64,000 nt of DNA. Origin: Thereva unica (taxonomy: Eukaryota > Arthropoda > Insecta > Diptera > Therevidae). Location: NCBI GenBank assembly GCA_949987705.1, contig OX465281.1, positions 201,859,112-201,923,111 on the forward strand, given 5' to 3'. The stretch's first letter is position 1, and each line of letters begins with the position of its first letter. The translations under genes were made by a program, and so were the position numbers. Positions 45,250 through 55,005 of this stretch are shown one piece after another. The notes beneath the pieces are model-generated. The model was not told the DNA's origin, ran no database searches, and saw only the letters and a list, made by a program, of their open reading frames with translations.

Positions 45250-45789
45250 AAAAAATTCTTTAAAAGAATGCGACCGCGCGGCACTACGGCGTAACATGTC
45301 GCGTACACGCAGAGAACGTTTACAGGGACTGTTAGGTACAACCCAGTAGGAAAAAGTACAAGTACTTTGTTGCGAAGCAAATATAAAGCAGTAAGACAGT
45401 CCGTCTGCTTCCTACAGCAACGGTATCAAAGCACTATCTCAGCAGATGCATATAAATCTATACAATTTCTGCCTAATGAAAGTGCTGAGCTCTGCGGACA
45501 TGCAATGTTAAAATACCATGAAGCTTCTTATGGAGCGTAAGCGCTTTACTGCTTCAAAATAGCGCTTCAAAAGGTCTTTCGAAGCATTTTTTTTCCTACT
45601 GGGAACGGAAAATGAATAACACATAAAATAATGAATTATGTAAGTAATTTTTGCATACATTTACAATAGTCGACGTAGTAGCTGACGATCTGATTTTTAC
45701 TTCAATTTTTCCATTTTGTTTTAAAAAAATGAATGGTACATTAAAGTGCCACGAATCATCTTCGATTTGTCGAAACCGGTTTGAAGTGC

Positions 45790-46055
45790 TTAAGCTTCCG
45801 TTCTATAGTCCTGAAGATGAAAGAATTCGGTATTAATATTCTTAATATTTTTGTTAACCCACATGAAAAATTTGGCCGGGGTATTTATAGGGTCATTTAT
45901 ATTCTGCAAACTGGCTTTTGCAGCTAATCTTTTAATCGTACCTCCTAAACCATCGCAAGGTCCTTTTCCATGAGACATGGCGAAAAAGTGCCATTCTGCA
46001 CTTACATCAAAATCAACCTTTGTGATAACAAAGATTTATGAAATTTTTTTTGTTC
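45790..46055 (-). pseudogene. C-terminal remnant of the large transposon's protein
   Basis: The minus strand reads VDFDVSAEWHFF, then SHGKGPCDGLGGTIKRLAAK and TPAKFFMWVNKNI. I know this block, with ATSHGKxxCDGxGGTxKR as its core, from uncharacterised invertebrate repeat-encoded proteins, where it is near the C-terminus. A one-base shift separates it from NLCYHK upstream. Conserved His and Cys suggest metal binding or catalysis, but no function is established. Confidence 0.6.
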
Positions 46056-46084
46056 TTGTATTGACCACTCGCTCCGTCAGAAAA

Positions 46085-46400
46085 GTTAATTATTTTCGGG
46101 GTAGTTTCAACCCTTTAGGAGTACCCCTTACCATTAAGTTCGCCTTAATTTTGTATAAATCAACAACCTTCGCAAATAAATATAAAAAAAGGGCATTTCA
46201 TCGCATTAGTTTTCATTATTACTGAAATAATCGCGAAAACCCCCTAAAAAGGGATGTTTTTTGCATTTTTAGGGGTGACGCCCTAATTTTAGGACCGCGG
46301 GACCTCGATTTTCGTGATCAGCGAGCCCAAAAACCTTTAGGGTTCGATTTTCTTAGCGGTGTTATTTTGGAACACCATAACGCGCGTTTTGAATGGACTA
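46085..46400. mobile_element. Arm of the 18-kb inverted-repeat family
   Basis: Reading leftwards from 46400, TAGTCCATTCAAAACGCGCG and the next 300 bp match the left arm at 18415-18720, including TTTTAGGGGTGACGCCCTAA and TGAAAACTAATGCGATGAAA. Only one arm is present. It joins BEL pol on the right to the large transposon's protein on the left, so it sits at a deletion boundary. Confidence 0.85.
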
Positions 46401-46404
46401 TTAT

Positions 46405-47101
46405 TCGACTTTGGAATAACGTCAAATATTCCTGTATGCATTTGACGTAGTCTGCTTTCAAATCAGGATCTTGTTGGAATCGTTTCTCCATTTGCATCAA
46501 TGTTCGAACCGCGATGTGTCTTAATGCGCCAAGTTGTACTTTATCAGCTACAAATGGAAGCCGGACTTGGTAACGTCCGTTGCTGCATCTAGTGACGTTG
46601 TTGTTGAAATGGTTTTCACAGCGGGTTTCTTCGGTTGTCCACTTGGATCTTGGTGGAAGCTCTTCCAGTTCCCAGAATCTCTTTAGCTCATCGTTAGGAG
46701 TCACCTGAGTGAAGAATGTTTCCATATGTGAGCTTGTTTGTGCAGCTGGAGTGGTCTTCCCAGAGATGATCCATCCAAACACCGTGTTTTGGCCAACTGG
46801 GGCTCCCTCGTTGCCCTTTCTTAGACCGGCCAAGATGATCATGGAGAATACATCTGCTCCCAAAAGGATGTCAATGTGACCCGGCTTGTAGAATGTTGGA
46901 TCCGCTAATTCGAGACCATTTAAATGAGCCCAATCCTTGCCGGAACATTCACTATTTGGTAATGGGTTAGTTATTTTGTTAATTACCAGTGCCTGGACCT
47001 GGATGTTCTTCGACTGTTGGTTTCGTGGTTTTAACTGCAGCGAAGCCCATTTTGTGATCTTCCCGGCTGGCATGTTACCGATCACGGTTACTGTGTTTGT
47101 A
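46405..47101 (-). pseudogene. BEL/Pao Pol remnant (protease end and RT start)
   Basis: The frame continues the Gag-Pro reading after a one-base shift near 47100. It shows WAHLNGLELADPTFY, GHIDILLGADVFSMI and NTVFGWIISGKT, the typical second half of BEL protease. Then comes DELKRFWELEELPPRSKW, which leads into reverse transcriptase. The frame is cut at 46405 by the inverted-repeat arm. Reverse-transcriptase core, RNase H and integrase are all missing. Confidence 0.85.
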
Positions 47102-48572
47102 CTGGCTCCTTTTTGAGGTGTAGATTTTGAACCACAGACTCACGTATGAATGAGGATTGAGATCCGGGATCGATGAGTACTCTGCAGACCTGCTCTCGTC
47201 CAGTTGGAGATATTACGGTGACCAGCGCCGTAGCCAATAGTACTTGTCGGCAGTCATAAGGTTCTGCCTGAGCGAAGTATGTGTGTGTTTGATTGGCTGG
47301 TGCCTCATTGTTTGGACTTGTGGGCGGTGAAACGCTGCTATTGGTTTGACTCGCTGACTGGATTCTGTGTAAGGTTGTATGGTGAGTCTTTCCGCATTGG
47401 AAACACCTACCTTTACTGGGACACTGTGATGAGCGATGGCCTGCTCTCAGGCAATTGATGCATAGATCCTTTGATTTAACTGTTTTATATCTCTCATCGA
47501 TGCTGAACTGCACACATTTGGGGCATTTCCCTATGGCATGTGCGCCTTTGCACAGGATGCATACGCTTTGATTTGCTACGTGGAAGGCTTGGGTTCTTCT
47601 TCTTGGGTGCTCCCTGGCTTTGCTCTCGTGATGTTCATGCTTGCTGTTTGATGGGTTGTTGACAGCTTCTAACGTCATGAATCTCGTTTCGAGGAAAGTA
47701 CGCAGTTGTGGCCATGTCGGAATGATTTGCCTTGACTTAGTACTCTGGGATTGCTCCCACTGCTCTTGAGTTTCGGTCGGTAGTTTCTGTACAAGCAAAT
47801 GGATGAGAATAGGGTCCCAATTCTGTGTTGAGATTTTCAGATTCTCAATAGCTGTGAGACATTCGTGGGTCCTTGTCTTCAGCTCCTTGATGCCTTGTGC
47901 TGATTCGCGACTTAACTTCGGTTGGCTGAGTAGAATGTCGAGCTGTGTCTTTAATAATGCTCGCTTATTGTCGTAAGTATCAACGAGTAGATTCCATGCA
48001 GGTGCATAGTTGGCATCGCTTACTAATGTATTGCTGAGTAGTCTCAATGCTTCCCCAGATAAATGAGCCTTTAGATATTGGAGTTTTTGAGCACCTGATA
48101 ATGATGTTTTGTTGTGTATGAGGCTGGTGAATAAGTCCAAGAACGATGGCCATGATGCATAGTCGCCTGCGAATGTGGGTATTGAGATTCGTGGAAGTTT
48201 TACCTCGTTGTTATGGTGAGCAATTTGACTATTATTTAGATCTGTTGATGACTGCTCGGCTCTTGGGTCTGCGGCTGGACGGATCTTGAGGTATTCTTCG
48301 TTGATTGCGGAATATGTGTTTATGTAAGTTTCTTCCACTTCTGCGTACCAATCGTCCTTGATGTATGGATGCTTGTGTTCGGCTTCACTTAGCGTCTTGC
48401 TCATTATTTTCTCCTCGTTATTGCGGAACTTTTTCCAGTCGTCATCGAGACCGTCGAGTTTCTTTTGGAAGTATGTTTCCGTTTTTCTACTTGGTCCATC
48501 CTTGGAAAAGTTGCGATATGCCTTCTCGATGCGTTCTCGAAGTCGTTTTTGATGATCGAGTAATTCTTCCAT
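47088..48572 (-). CDS. BEL/Pao Gag and protease N-terminal part
   Basis: This 494-residue open frame begins with a helical, charged Gag region. It then has the capsid-like block LPRISIPTFAGDYASWPSF ... KLQYLKAHLSGEALRLL typical of BEL/Pao (DUF1759). Three cysteine-histidine knuckles follow: CILCKGAHAIGKCPKC, CINCLRAGHRSSQC and CFQCGKTHH. It ends with the start of the retropepsin-like domain, VLIDPGSQSSFI. The ATG is 37 bp downstream of the primer site on the minus strand. The frame is intact, but pol is truncated, so the element is dead. Confidence 0.9.
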   Translation of the reverse strand: MEELLDHQKRLRERIEKAYRNFSKDGPSRKTETYFQKKLDGLDDDWKKFRNNEEKIMSKTLSEAEHKHPYIKDDWYAEVEETYINTYSAINEEYLKIRPAADPRAEQSSTDLNNSQIAHHNNEVKLPRISIPTFAGDYASWPSFLDLFTSLIHNKTSLSGAQKLQYLKAHLSGEALRLLSNTLVSDANYAPAWNLLVDTYDNKRALLKTQLDILLSQPKLSRESAQGIKELKTRTHECLTAIENLKISTQNWDPILIHLLVQKLPTETQEQWEQSQSTKSRQIIPTWPQLRTFLETRFMTLEAVNNPSNSKHEHHESKAREHPRRRTQAFHVANQSVCILCKGAHAIGKCPKCVQFSIDERYKTVKSKDLCINCLRAGHRSSQCPSKGRCFQCGKTHHTTLHRIQSASQTNSSVSPPTSPNNEAPANQTHTYFAQAEPYDCRQVLLATALVTVISPTGREQVCRVLIDPGSQSSFIRESVVQNLHLKKEPVQTQ

Positions 48573-48610
48573 GTTTCTGATTTGCGACTTGAGTTATCTT
48601 ATTGAATCAC

Positions 48611-48629
48611 TATCCGGCTCGAAGGACCA
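48611..48629 (-). other. BEL/Pao primer binding site
   Basis: The minus strand reads TTGGTCCTTCGAGCCGGATA directly after the LTR. TGGTCCTTCGARCCGG is the usual primer site in insect BEL elements, so it also fixes the LTR edge at about 48631. Confidence 0.75.
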
Positions 48630-48630
48630 A

Positions 48631-49500
48631 TGTTCAGAATTAGCAATTTAATTTCTGACTCAATAAAAAGGAGCCGGAAGGGTGTGATTCAATAAAAAGA
48701 TAACTTTTTCCAATAATCAAATTACTATTTATTTGCAATCAATTATTAGATTTTCCCCAATATAAATTCAATAAAATTCAACCTTAGATTTACAAATTGC
48801 CAAAAATATTTCAATTCAATCTTCAATTTGTTATTAATTCGTGATTTAGTACTTGAAATTCGTAAATTGTTCTTTATTTGTTTTGTAAATAAGAATTACC
48901 AAAATATTGCTTGCTCTAGAAGCTTAAATGGATAACGCCACCTATCTGTCAGATGACGATTGATGCTTCGCCTGATGTGTTCTGCAATTAGAACAGCCAG
49001 GAAAAACCTTTGTGGTGCTGCACTCCGGTCTCGTTCTTGGAAATCGCTTGGGATTTGCTTGCTGCTTGCTGCCTGGTTGCTGCTTGCTGCCCTGGTTGCT
49101 GCTTGCTGGACTGCTTTGCCTTGTTTCTTCGCAAATTCGTCCCTCTGGGGTTGGTTAGAGTAACTGCTGAAATCAATTCTGGTGATTAAGTTACTGCTGT
49201 ATTAAAGACTTCAAAACTGTCTTTAATTCGGGCTTTACTGGGAAAAGACCTCAATTCTGTCTTTTCAGAATGCTAAGTTCGATACTTAGGCTTTGAAATT
49301 GCTTTATTGCTAAAACCTCAATACAGATTTTATCTTCTAGTTCAAGACTCTAGAAAGATTAAAAGCAATCCGATTTAACGCCGTCTGTGCGTCGGTATTT
49401 ATTTCTACTCGAATAATAGCTGCGGCTATTCTTTGGCAGGGGGCTTCGTTCTTGAAGTATACCTATAATTTCGGGTTTATGTACTAGATCTGCGTGCGAT
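48631..49500 (-). repeat. BEL/Pao 5' LTR, outer end uncertain
   Basis: The LTR begins TGTTCAGAATTAGC on the plus strand beside the primer site. Its outer end cannot be fixed, because the partner LTR and target duplication are gone. It includes a CTGCTTGCTGC-rich microsatellite (49058-49112) and repeated AAGAC...TCTGTCTTT blocks (49200-49265). Confidence 0.6.
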
Positions 49501-49627
49501 GTCCGATCAGCTGTTCCCTTCTGACTCGTAGACGTCAGATGGAGTTTTCTGCACTTGGTAAGTATTTTATTCCTATTTGAGTTTATTTACTAATTTTAGT
49601 TTATGTTTTTCAGGATTCTAGTGGGGG

Positions 49628-49886
49628 ATGAACCAGGAGGAGCCAGCGATTAATCCATTGGGGTTGACAGGTGAGCATTTTTGTGGAACCTGTTTTGTAT
49701 TTTTGATTAATCTTTTTTTGTTTACAGAATGTCGATTTGCCGACGGCTTTTTGCGTCTTCGTGGGATGAATTTCTGGTTGGGTTTCCTTGTTAATTTGGA
49801 TTGTTTATCCCCTTTGGCTCAAAAGGTAAGAACTTGTATTTTTAATATTTGCATTTTAATAACTTTTTTTCTATTTCCAGGTATAA
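49628..49886 (+). CDS. Small spliced gene, 48 residues, three well-formed introns nearby
   Basis: Donor and acceptor pairs chain perfectly: ACTTG/GTAAGT ... TTTTTCAG (intron 49558-49613), GACAG/GTGAGC ... TTTACAG (49671-49727), and AAAAG/GTAAGA ... TTTCCAG (49826-49880). The introns are 56, 57 and 55 bp with plausible branch points. Coding exons 49628-49670 and 49728-49825 join in frame and end at GTA TAA (49881-49886). AATAAA follows at 49971. The peptide starts MNQEEPAINPLGLT and contains FWLGFLVNLDCL, a possible short membrane stretch. I recognise no family. It could be a noncoding spliced RNA or a transposon accessory gene. Confidence 0.5.
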
Positions 49887-50043
49887 ATTTCTTGTTGTTT
49901 GTTTTTGTGTAGTGACGTCCTTTTACGTGTGTGTTTTTTTTTTGTAATTTTGTGTATGGTTTGTTTATTTAATAAAAATGCAAAACTGAAAGGAATTTGG
50001 TGTTTTCATTTATTTATCCCTGTTTACTTGTTTTTTTTGGTTA

Positions 50044-50412
50044 TCAGTGTAGCCGGAACAGACTCCATGAATTGCATCCTGTAGAACAAACGCATAATTT
50101 TCGGAAAAATCGCAAATCAAAATCGCTTTTTGATACAGGCGAATCTGTAACAAAGCGTGTACTAGGTCCAGGGTTTAACACTGAAACAAATTGTTCCGAC
50201 GTCTTTGATTCAGTACTATCGAAATCAGAAGAAGGGATTTTCCTAGTCTTCATTCGGCATGCGTCACAAATCTTCAAATTTTCTGACGAGGGCAACGTAA
50301 TTTTCAATTTTCTTTGCAGCTTCGAAGTGACTCGACGTAAATTCTTCATTGGTTTTTTCCCGTCATTACTTTTTTTAAACGGATTAAAACACGTATCGTA
50401 ACGAGTTGACAT
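50044..50412 (-). pseudogene. N-terminal remnant of the large transposon's protein
   Basis: It starts MSTRYDTCFNPFKKSN and continues KPMKNLRRVTSKLQRKLKIT, then LKICDACRMKTRKI. The RYDTC.NPF ... LRRVT ... C..CR layout is what I expect at the N-terminus of the same uncharacterised proteins that end in the SHGKGPCDG block, with Cys pairs suggesting a zinc-binding head. It begins about 400 bp inside the right inverted repeat, in the right place to be the first exon. It loses similarity near 50060. Confidence 0.6.
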
Positions 50413-50811
50413 TTTTTCTCCTGTGAGGTTTCAAATAAGGAAGTCTGATAAAATAATACCCGTAATTAATTATTGTTATAATTATTTTCAGAAAAAAAAA
50501 ACAGTAACACTACGATATTAAACACAATAACACTATTGATCTTGTGCAACACTTAAACAGAACTGAAAAAGTATACATAGCATAGAAAGTATTTCCACTT
50601 AACCTAAAGGCATAGAAAAATCGGGATGGGTAAAATAAAAAACTCTGTTGTTTATGCATTTTCCATTTTAAATTGCTGAAAATGGAATATTTAAAGCTAA
50701 ATTGTTACGTGTAAAAGAGAGAAAACTATTAGTATTTTTTTTTTGCGCCAGAAAATCAGGTCAATAGTGAGAAAAATGTAACACATTGATAGAAAGACAA
50801 TTTTTTAAGTG

Positions 50812-51266
50812 TGACCCCGGTTGAGTTCCATTTTCAAATTTTCACTGTTTCCTTAGAATTTAAAGGGGAACACGATGATATTTTTTCCAAAATTTTAAGT
50901 TGGTGAGTTGAACACGAAAAGTGGTAATGAAACTTTATAAACAAATTAATAATAATTTATTAACACCAAACTCAAATTTTATTTATACCACTAAATAGAG
51001 TGACTCGATATCTTCAAAATCGACCCGTTTCATTTTTTTGTACGACTAATGGTTTCGACGATACAGTAATTTGAAAGGTCGGCCGAGCGTCGTTTTTTGA
51101 AATTTCTTGCAACTTACAACCGTCTATATCTTCTGAAAAAAAAATCCCAAATTTTTTCGCGAGACACGCTTTTCATTATTTCATGTGTAGAATATGCCTG
51201 CCAAATTTCAAAAAAATCGGAATCATCAATTATTATTAAGCGTTCGGTTTGACATGGAATGATCCA
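50812..51266. repeat. Right terminal inverted repeat of the large transposon
   Basis: It is the inverse of 44769-45249, ending GTTTGACATGGAATGA. A few substitutions and a short gap relative to the left copy indicate moderate age. The right arm keeps a two-base change at the tip (ACCGAACG against ACCGGACG). Confidence 0.9.
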
Positions 51267-52045
51267 TTTTCGAAAATGATCCCCGCACATAAACTCAAAA
51301 TCAATACAAGGGGAAACTATCGAAAGAAAAATATTTAATAAAACTCAAAGTAAAACTCGATTTTTTATGTTTTTATAATTATTTATTCTATAATACAACT
51401 TCTTGAGTTTATGGCCAAAAAACGAATAATTTTTACAAAAAGCGGGAAAAGAAATCAAGTAGATATTTGAAAATTAATTGTTATACATAATATCGATCAA
51501 TTTAACTACTGCTCCACCTACATTTGAGAACAATTAATTATTAAAAGTTATAAAATAAAGTTGACAGTTCAATACATGTGCTTTAGAAGGTAACATAAAC
51601 AATGTCATATAAAGAAAATTAGTTAATAAATTAAATTCTATTCAAATTCCTTTCAGATCCCAGTCATCAGCCATTTAGTCTGTAGATTATCAAAATTCTT
51701 CAAATAAGTGATGTGCAAAGTGACTATGAATTCTTTGTTAAAAATATTTTTTTCTTTTTCAGATGACGATCGTGAACAGGTGCAATACCATAATGGAAGC
51801 GAGTTATCCAATCCTTTATACAGTTCATAAAATGATTAAAGTATGGCCTACAGCTTCTTTAGCTCCTTTTTTATATCCTCAATTGGGTGGGGAAAACTTC
51901 ACTAATTCTTTCATTAGATGATATATACCCCCAAACTTGAATAAAAATTATACTCACCTGCAGCTAGCATACAGCAGGTACACACTAGCCCGCACTGTGC
52001 TCGCAACTATCATGCATGCTTGAGTAAAAATAAGACTCGTCCGCA
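51267..52045. other. No recognisable gene
   Basis: This is AT-rich sequence between the large transposon and the next MITE. There are no inverted ends, frames or RNA motifs. Confidence 0.45.
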
Positions 52046-52053
52046 ATGTCAAT

Positions 52054-52643
52054 TAGAGATGGGTAACTCAGATCTGAGTCAGCTCAAAGATCCGCATCTT
52101 TAAAATGAGTCAATGAATCGGTTCGCGATTCTGAGCTGAGTCGGTTCTTGAAGAGTCACGGGTTCATGAACGACCGGATCTTTTAGTTCTTCTCGGATCT
52201 TACAGGAAAGCTATATGCGCATGAATACAGCAAAAGAAATTCATATTTATGTATTTAATCAAATTTGATTTAATTTAATGATTTAAAAATTCCTATTTAT
52301 TTATTTCCTATTTCTAATTGGAATTAAAATAGAAGCTAAATGGGAATTTTCCTATCCCGTACACACAGTGATACAAAAAGCTTAAGTTCTGATTTAGGTC
52401 ATAGCATTTCATATCACCGTTTTAGTGAGCTTTTAACTCAAAAACCGCTCTGAATTTATTTCAGCTGAGGGAACCGAATCGCGAGTGTATGTATGGATCC
52501 GGTGTTCTGAACATCACAGAACAGAACACAGACAGAACTTGTTTTGAGATGACTCTTTTGAACCGGCTCTGGGAGTCGGATCTTTTGAAAGATCCAGATC
52601 CGGTGAGTCGGCTCTCATAAAAGATCCGTATTGCCCATCTCTA
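52054..52643. mobile_element. hAT-type MITE with TAGAGATGGG ends
   Basis: TAGAGATGGGTAACTC at the left pairs with the right end TTGCCCATCTCTA. TGTCAAT flanks both sides (52047-52053, 52645-52651), as an 8-bp duplication with one change. The interior is full of GATC and GAGTCGG variants. It has no coding sequence. Confidence 0.8.
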
Positions 52644-52651
52644 GTGTCAAT

Positions 52652-52984
52652 CACTGTATGACTTTAAAAAATTGTATAGGACGAAGAAAATGAACAATTA
52701 TGGTGATAACCATAAAGAGTGCCAATAGCATACTCAGTGGAACAGTTCTCGGTCGCTTGCGTAAGTCAAGCAGCATTGGACGTTGTTAGTGCTTAGCTGG
52801 GGGACTGCTTGGTCACACAACACTCGCATTTGGAATAATCGATGCCAATTCGGGCGCATTCATAAGTTTTCACGTCTGAATTTTTGGATTTCTGTGTCTG
52901 TGATGCTACATCTGCTAGCTGCGGGCGCATGCGTGGTTGTAATAAAATTGACCAATCAATTATTTTTAATCGTGAAGGCACAAT
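52652..52984. other. No recognisable gene
   Basis: Short opposing open frames (52783-53064 plus, 52793-52981 minus) are present without family motifs. Confidence 0.4.
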
Positions 52985-53360
52985 TTTCCCTACAGAACCA
53001 GCCTTGGCTCTTACTAAAATCCCAAATGTGGTTAGGTGACAAAATCACCTTTTGTTTATACTAAAATCCCCAAAGGCTATTTTTCCTCATTGAACCGCCT
53101 GTGGCCTTAACTAAACCCTCAAAATTGGATACAGAAATAAAACAACCTTTGCGCAATCTAATTTTGCCAAACGCATATTTTCCAGACAAAACTAGCTTTG
53201 GCCCTAGAACCCCAAAAGTGGTTTGGCAACAGAACCAAATTTTTCTTATACTAAAATCCCTAAAGGTTAATTCTCCGCAAAGAACTATTTTTGCCCTAAC
53301 TAAACCCCCAAAAGTGGGTTCAACAACAAAACCACCTATTGCTCCAACTCAAACAAAACC
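52985..53360. repeat. Degenerate tandem repeat, CTAAAATCCC motif
   Basis: The motif ACTAAAATCCCnAAAGG or ACTAAACCCnCAAAA recurs at about 53015, 53059, 53110, 53258 and 53300. Each copy is preceded by variants of CCTAC...GAACCA. The copies are too diverged to give one clean unit length. The plus frame of 98 residues here is repeat-derived and rich in K, P and T. Confidence 0.6.
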
Positions 53361-53899
53361 AGGGCAATCGATTTACAAATTTGAAGTCAATTTTTAGGGC
53401 TTGTATAAGATACTTTAACTTGAAATTTCAACCAGTTACTGTTCACGTTACACAGTATAATTTCTGATAATTCTATGAACGTTTACAAAAAAAAAATCCG
53501 AAGTTATTGCCAAAAAAATACAATTCAGCAGTTTTTAAGTTTTTTTATGTGAGGTTATGTCTACAGATCAAAATTTCTTATTGTAACCGCGGCTAGCCAA
53601 TATCATAACGAACAACCTCTATTTTTTTCGATACCGGCAACGTAGCCGAAGTTCGTGCTTATCATTAAATTAAAAAAAATTAAATCGTTTACGGCTTAGC
53701 ACTTAGGTTTTTTTTGCTGCAGATAGAATTGTATCGAATAAGACCAATCTATGAAGTAGTAAGTAAGTAAAGTAAGAACAATCTTTTCTTGAACTGTATT
53801 ATTTTTATTCACTCGACAATTTCTATTAGCTTCAAAATATTAAGAAGGAATTAAATTGTCAATCAAAGCCAAAAGTTAGTCCTATTTTTTTAGGAAGCT
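53361..53899. other. No recognisable gene
   Basis: This is AT-rich noncoding sequence. Nothing in it stands out. Confidence 0.4.
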
Positions 53900-54770
53900 C
53901 ATATTTTGATGCTGGAGATATCACGTTTTTTCCGAGTTTTCCATGTATCACGGCCTCTATAGGTCATACAAACCCGTGCGCGGGCCCAAATTTTGATAAT
54001 GAAATTTTATAAGTTCTTACAAAAATGTTGACCCGATTAACCTTTTGAAACTTATTCCAGGTCAAAGTTATCAAAAATCACTTTTTGGCTAAAATTTCAT
54101 CCTTCAAATTGGAATTTCCGGTTTTTTTTTTGATTATTCAATACGAAACGATATTGCCTACAAAAATTTCTCTAGTCATTTTTTTGAAAACTTAACCCTT
54201 TCAAAGTTATTCATGGTCAAAGTTCGGAAAATCACTTTTTGGCCAAAAAAAAACACGAAAATTTTATTTTGTAGGCAATAATGTCTGGTATACATAAGTA
54301 GATGAAAATTCTAGTAGTTCATTTGTTTCATTTGACCTCTAACTAAATATTAACTCGCGAAACTTTTTTTAAAAAATATTTTTGGGTGAGTAGAATATGT
54401 GGAAAAAAAGTTTCGGAAAATTGGTTGTACGCTACCCCTAAAAACAGCCCCCTAAGCACAGGAAATTCGGTTTTTGGCTAATGTCTCTTAAACGGCAAGT
54501 CCTATCATAAAATATTGTTTACAAAAAATACAAAAAATGATATAGATTTTACCGTACGAATCGCCGTTCATGAGACATCGCCGTTTTAAAGATTTAAAAT
54601 ACTCATATCCCCTAATTCGCGACTTGTATAAGGCCATCAGACGTTTAATAAATGCTCTGCTGGACTACGTGGCTAATATTTCCAGGGGTAATTCTTGAAT
54701 GGTTTTGGAGAAAAAAATTGTTCCAGAGAGGGCACTCTAATTATTATTTAAAAAAAATAGTGGGTTAACA
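53900..54770. mobile_element. Half copy of a fold-back element
   Basis: The part from about 54600, with TACTCATAT, CGACTTGTA, GGACTACGTGGCTAATATTT and GGAGAAAAAAATTGTTC, matches the left arm of the fold-back at 57110-57250. The opposite arm is missing here. Inside it, AAAATCACTTTTTGGC occurs twice (about 54070 and 54225). Confidence 0.65.
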
Positions 54771-54821
54771 TTCAGTTAGAGGTCTGCATTAGAATTTTGC
54801 TCTGACGACTGTACTATGAAG

Positions 54822-55005
54822 TAGTGATGAGCAAACGCAAGAACAAGACAAGACTAATCTAGTTTTGGTCTTGTCTTGTTCTTGCACAGTTAGTCTTGTT
54901 CTAGTTCTTGCAAGTATAACTAAGTCTTTTTCTTGTTCCTGGTCTTGAAAAATGTGCAAGAAGAAGACAAGTCATCAAGAACAAGGCCATTTTTGTTCAT
55001 CACTA
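54822..55005. mobile_element. hAT-type MITE, 184 bp
   Basis: CTATGAAG is duplicated at 54814-54821 and 55006-55013. The ends are TAGTGATGAGCAAA and its approximate complement TTTGTTCATCACTA. The interior is built from CAAGAACAAGAC repeats in both directions, which would fold extensively. Confidence 0.9.

Larger units (their letters stand above)
44769..51266 (-). mobile_element. Large unclassified DNA transposon with about 480-bp inverted ends
   Basis: The left end (44769-45249) and right end (50812-51266) are inverted copies. The tips read ATTCCATGTCAAACCGGACG and ATTCCATGTCAAACCGAACG, and pairing runs in to the AACGGGGTCACACTT block. Two protein remnants on the minus strand lie just inside the ends and belong to one ancestral gene. 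The centre has been replaced by a BEL/Pao element, an inverted-repeat fragment and a small spliced gene. I cannot place the family in a named superfamily. Confidence 0.78.

Noticed and set aside
46318..46400. C-terminal end of the 255-residue BEL frame
   Set aside because: The last 27 or so residues are translated from the inverted-repeat arm, not from BEL pol.
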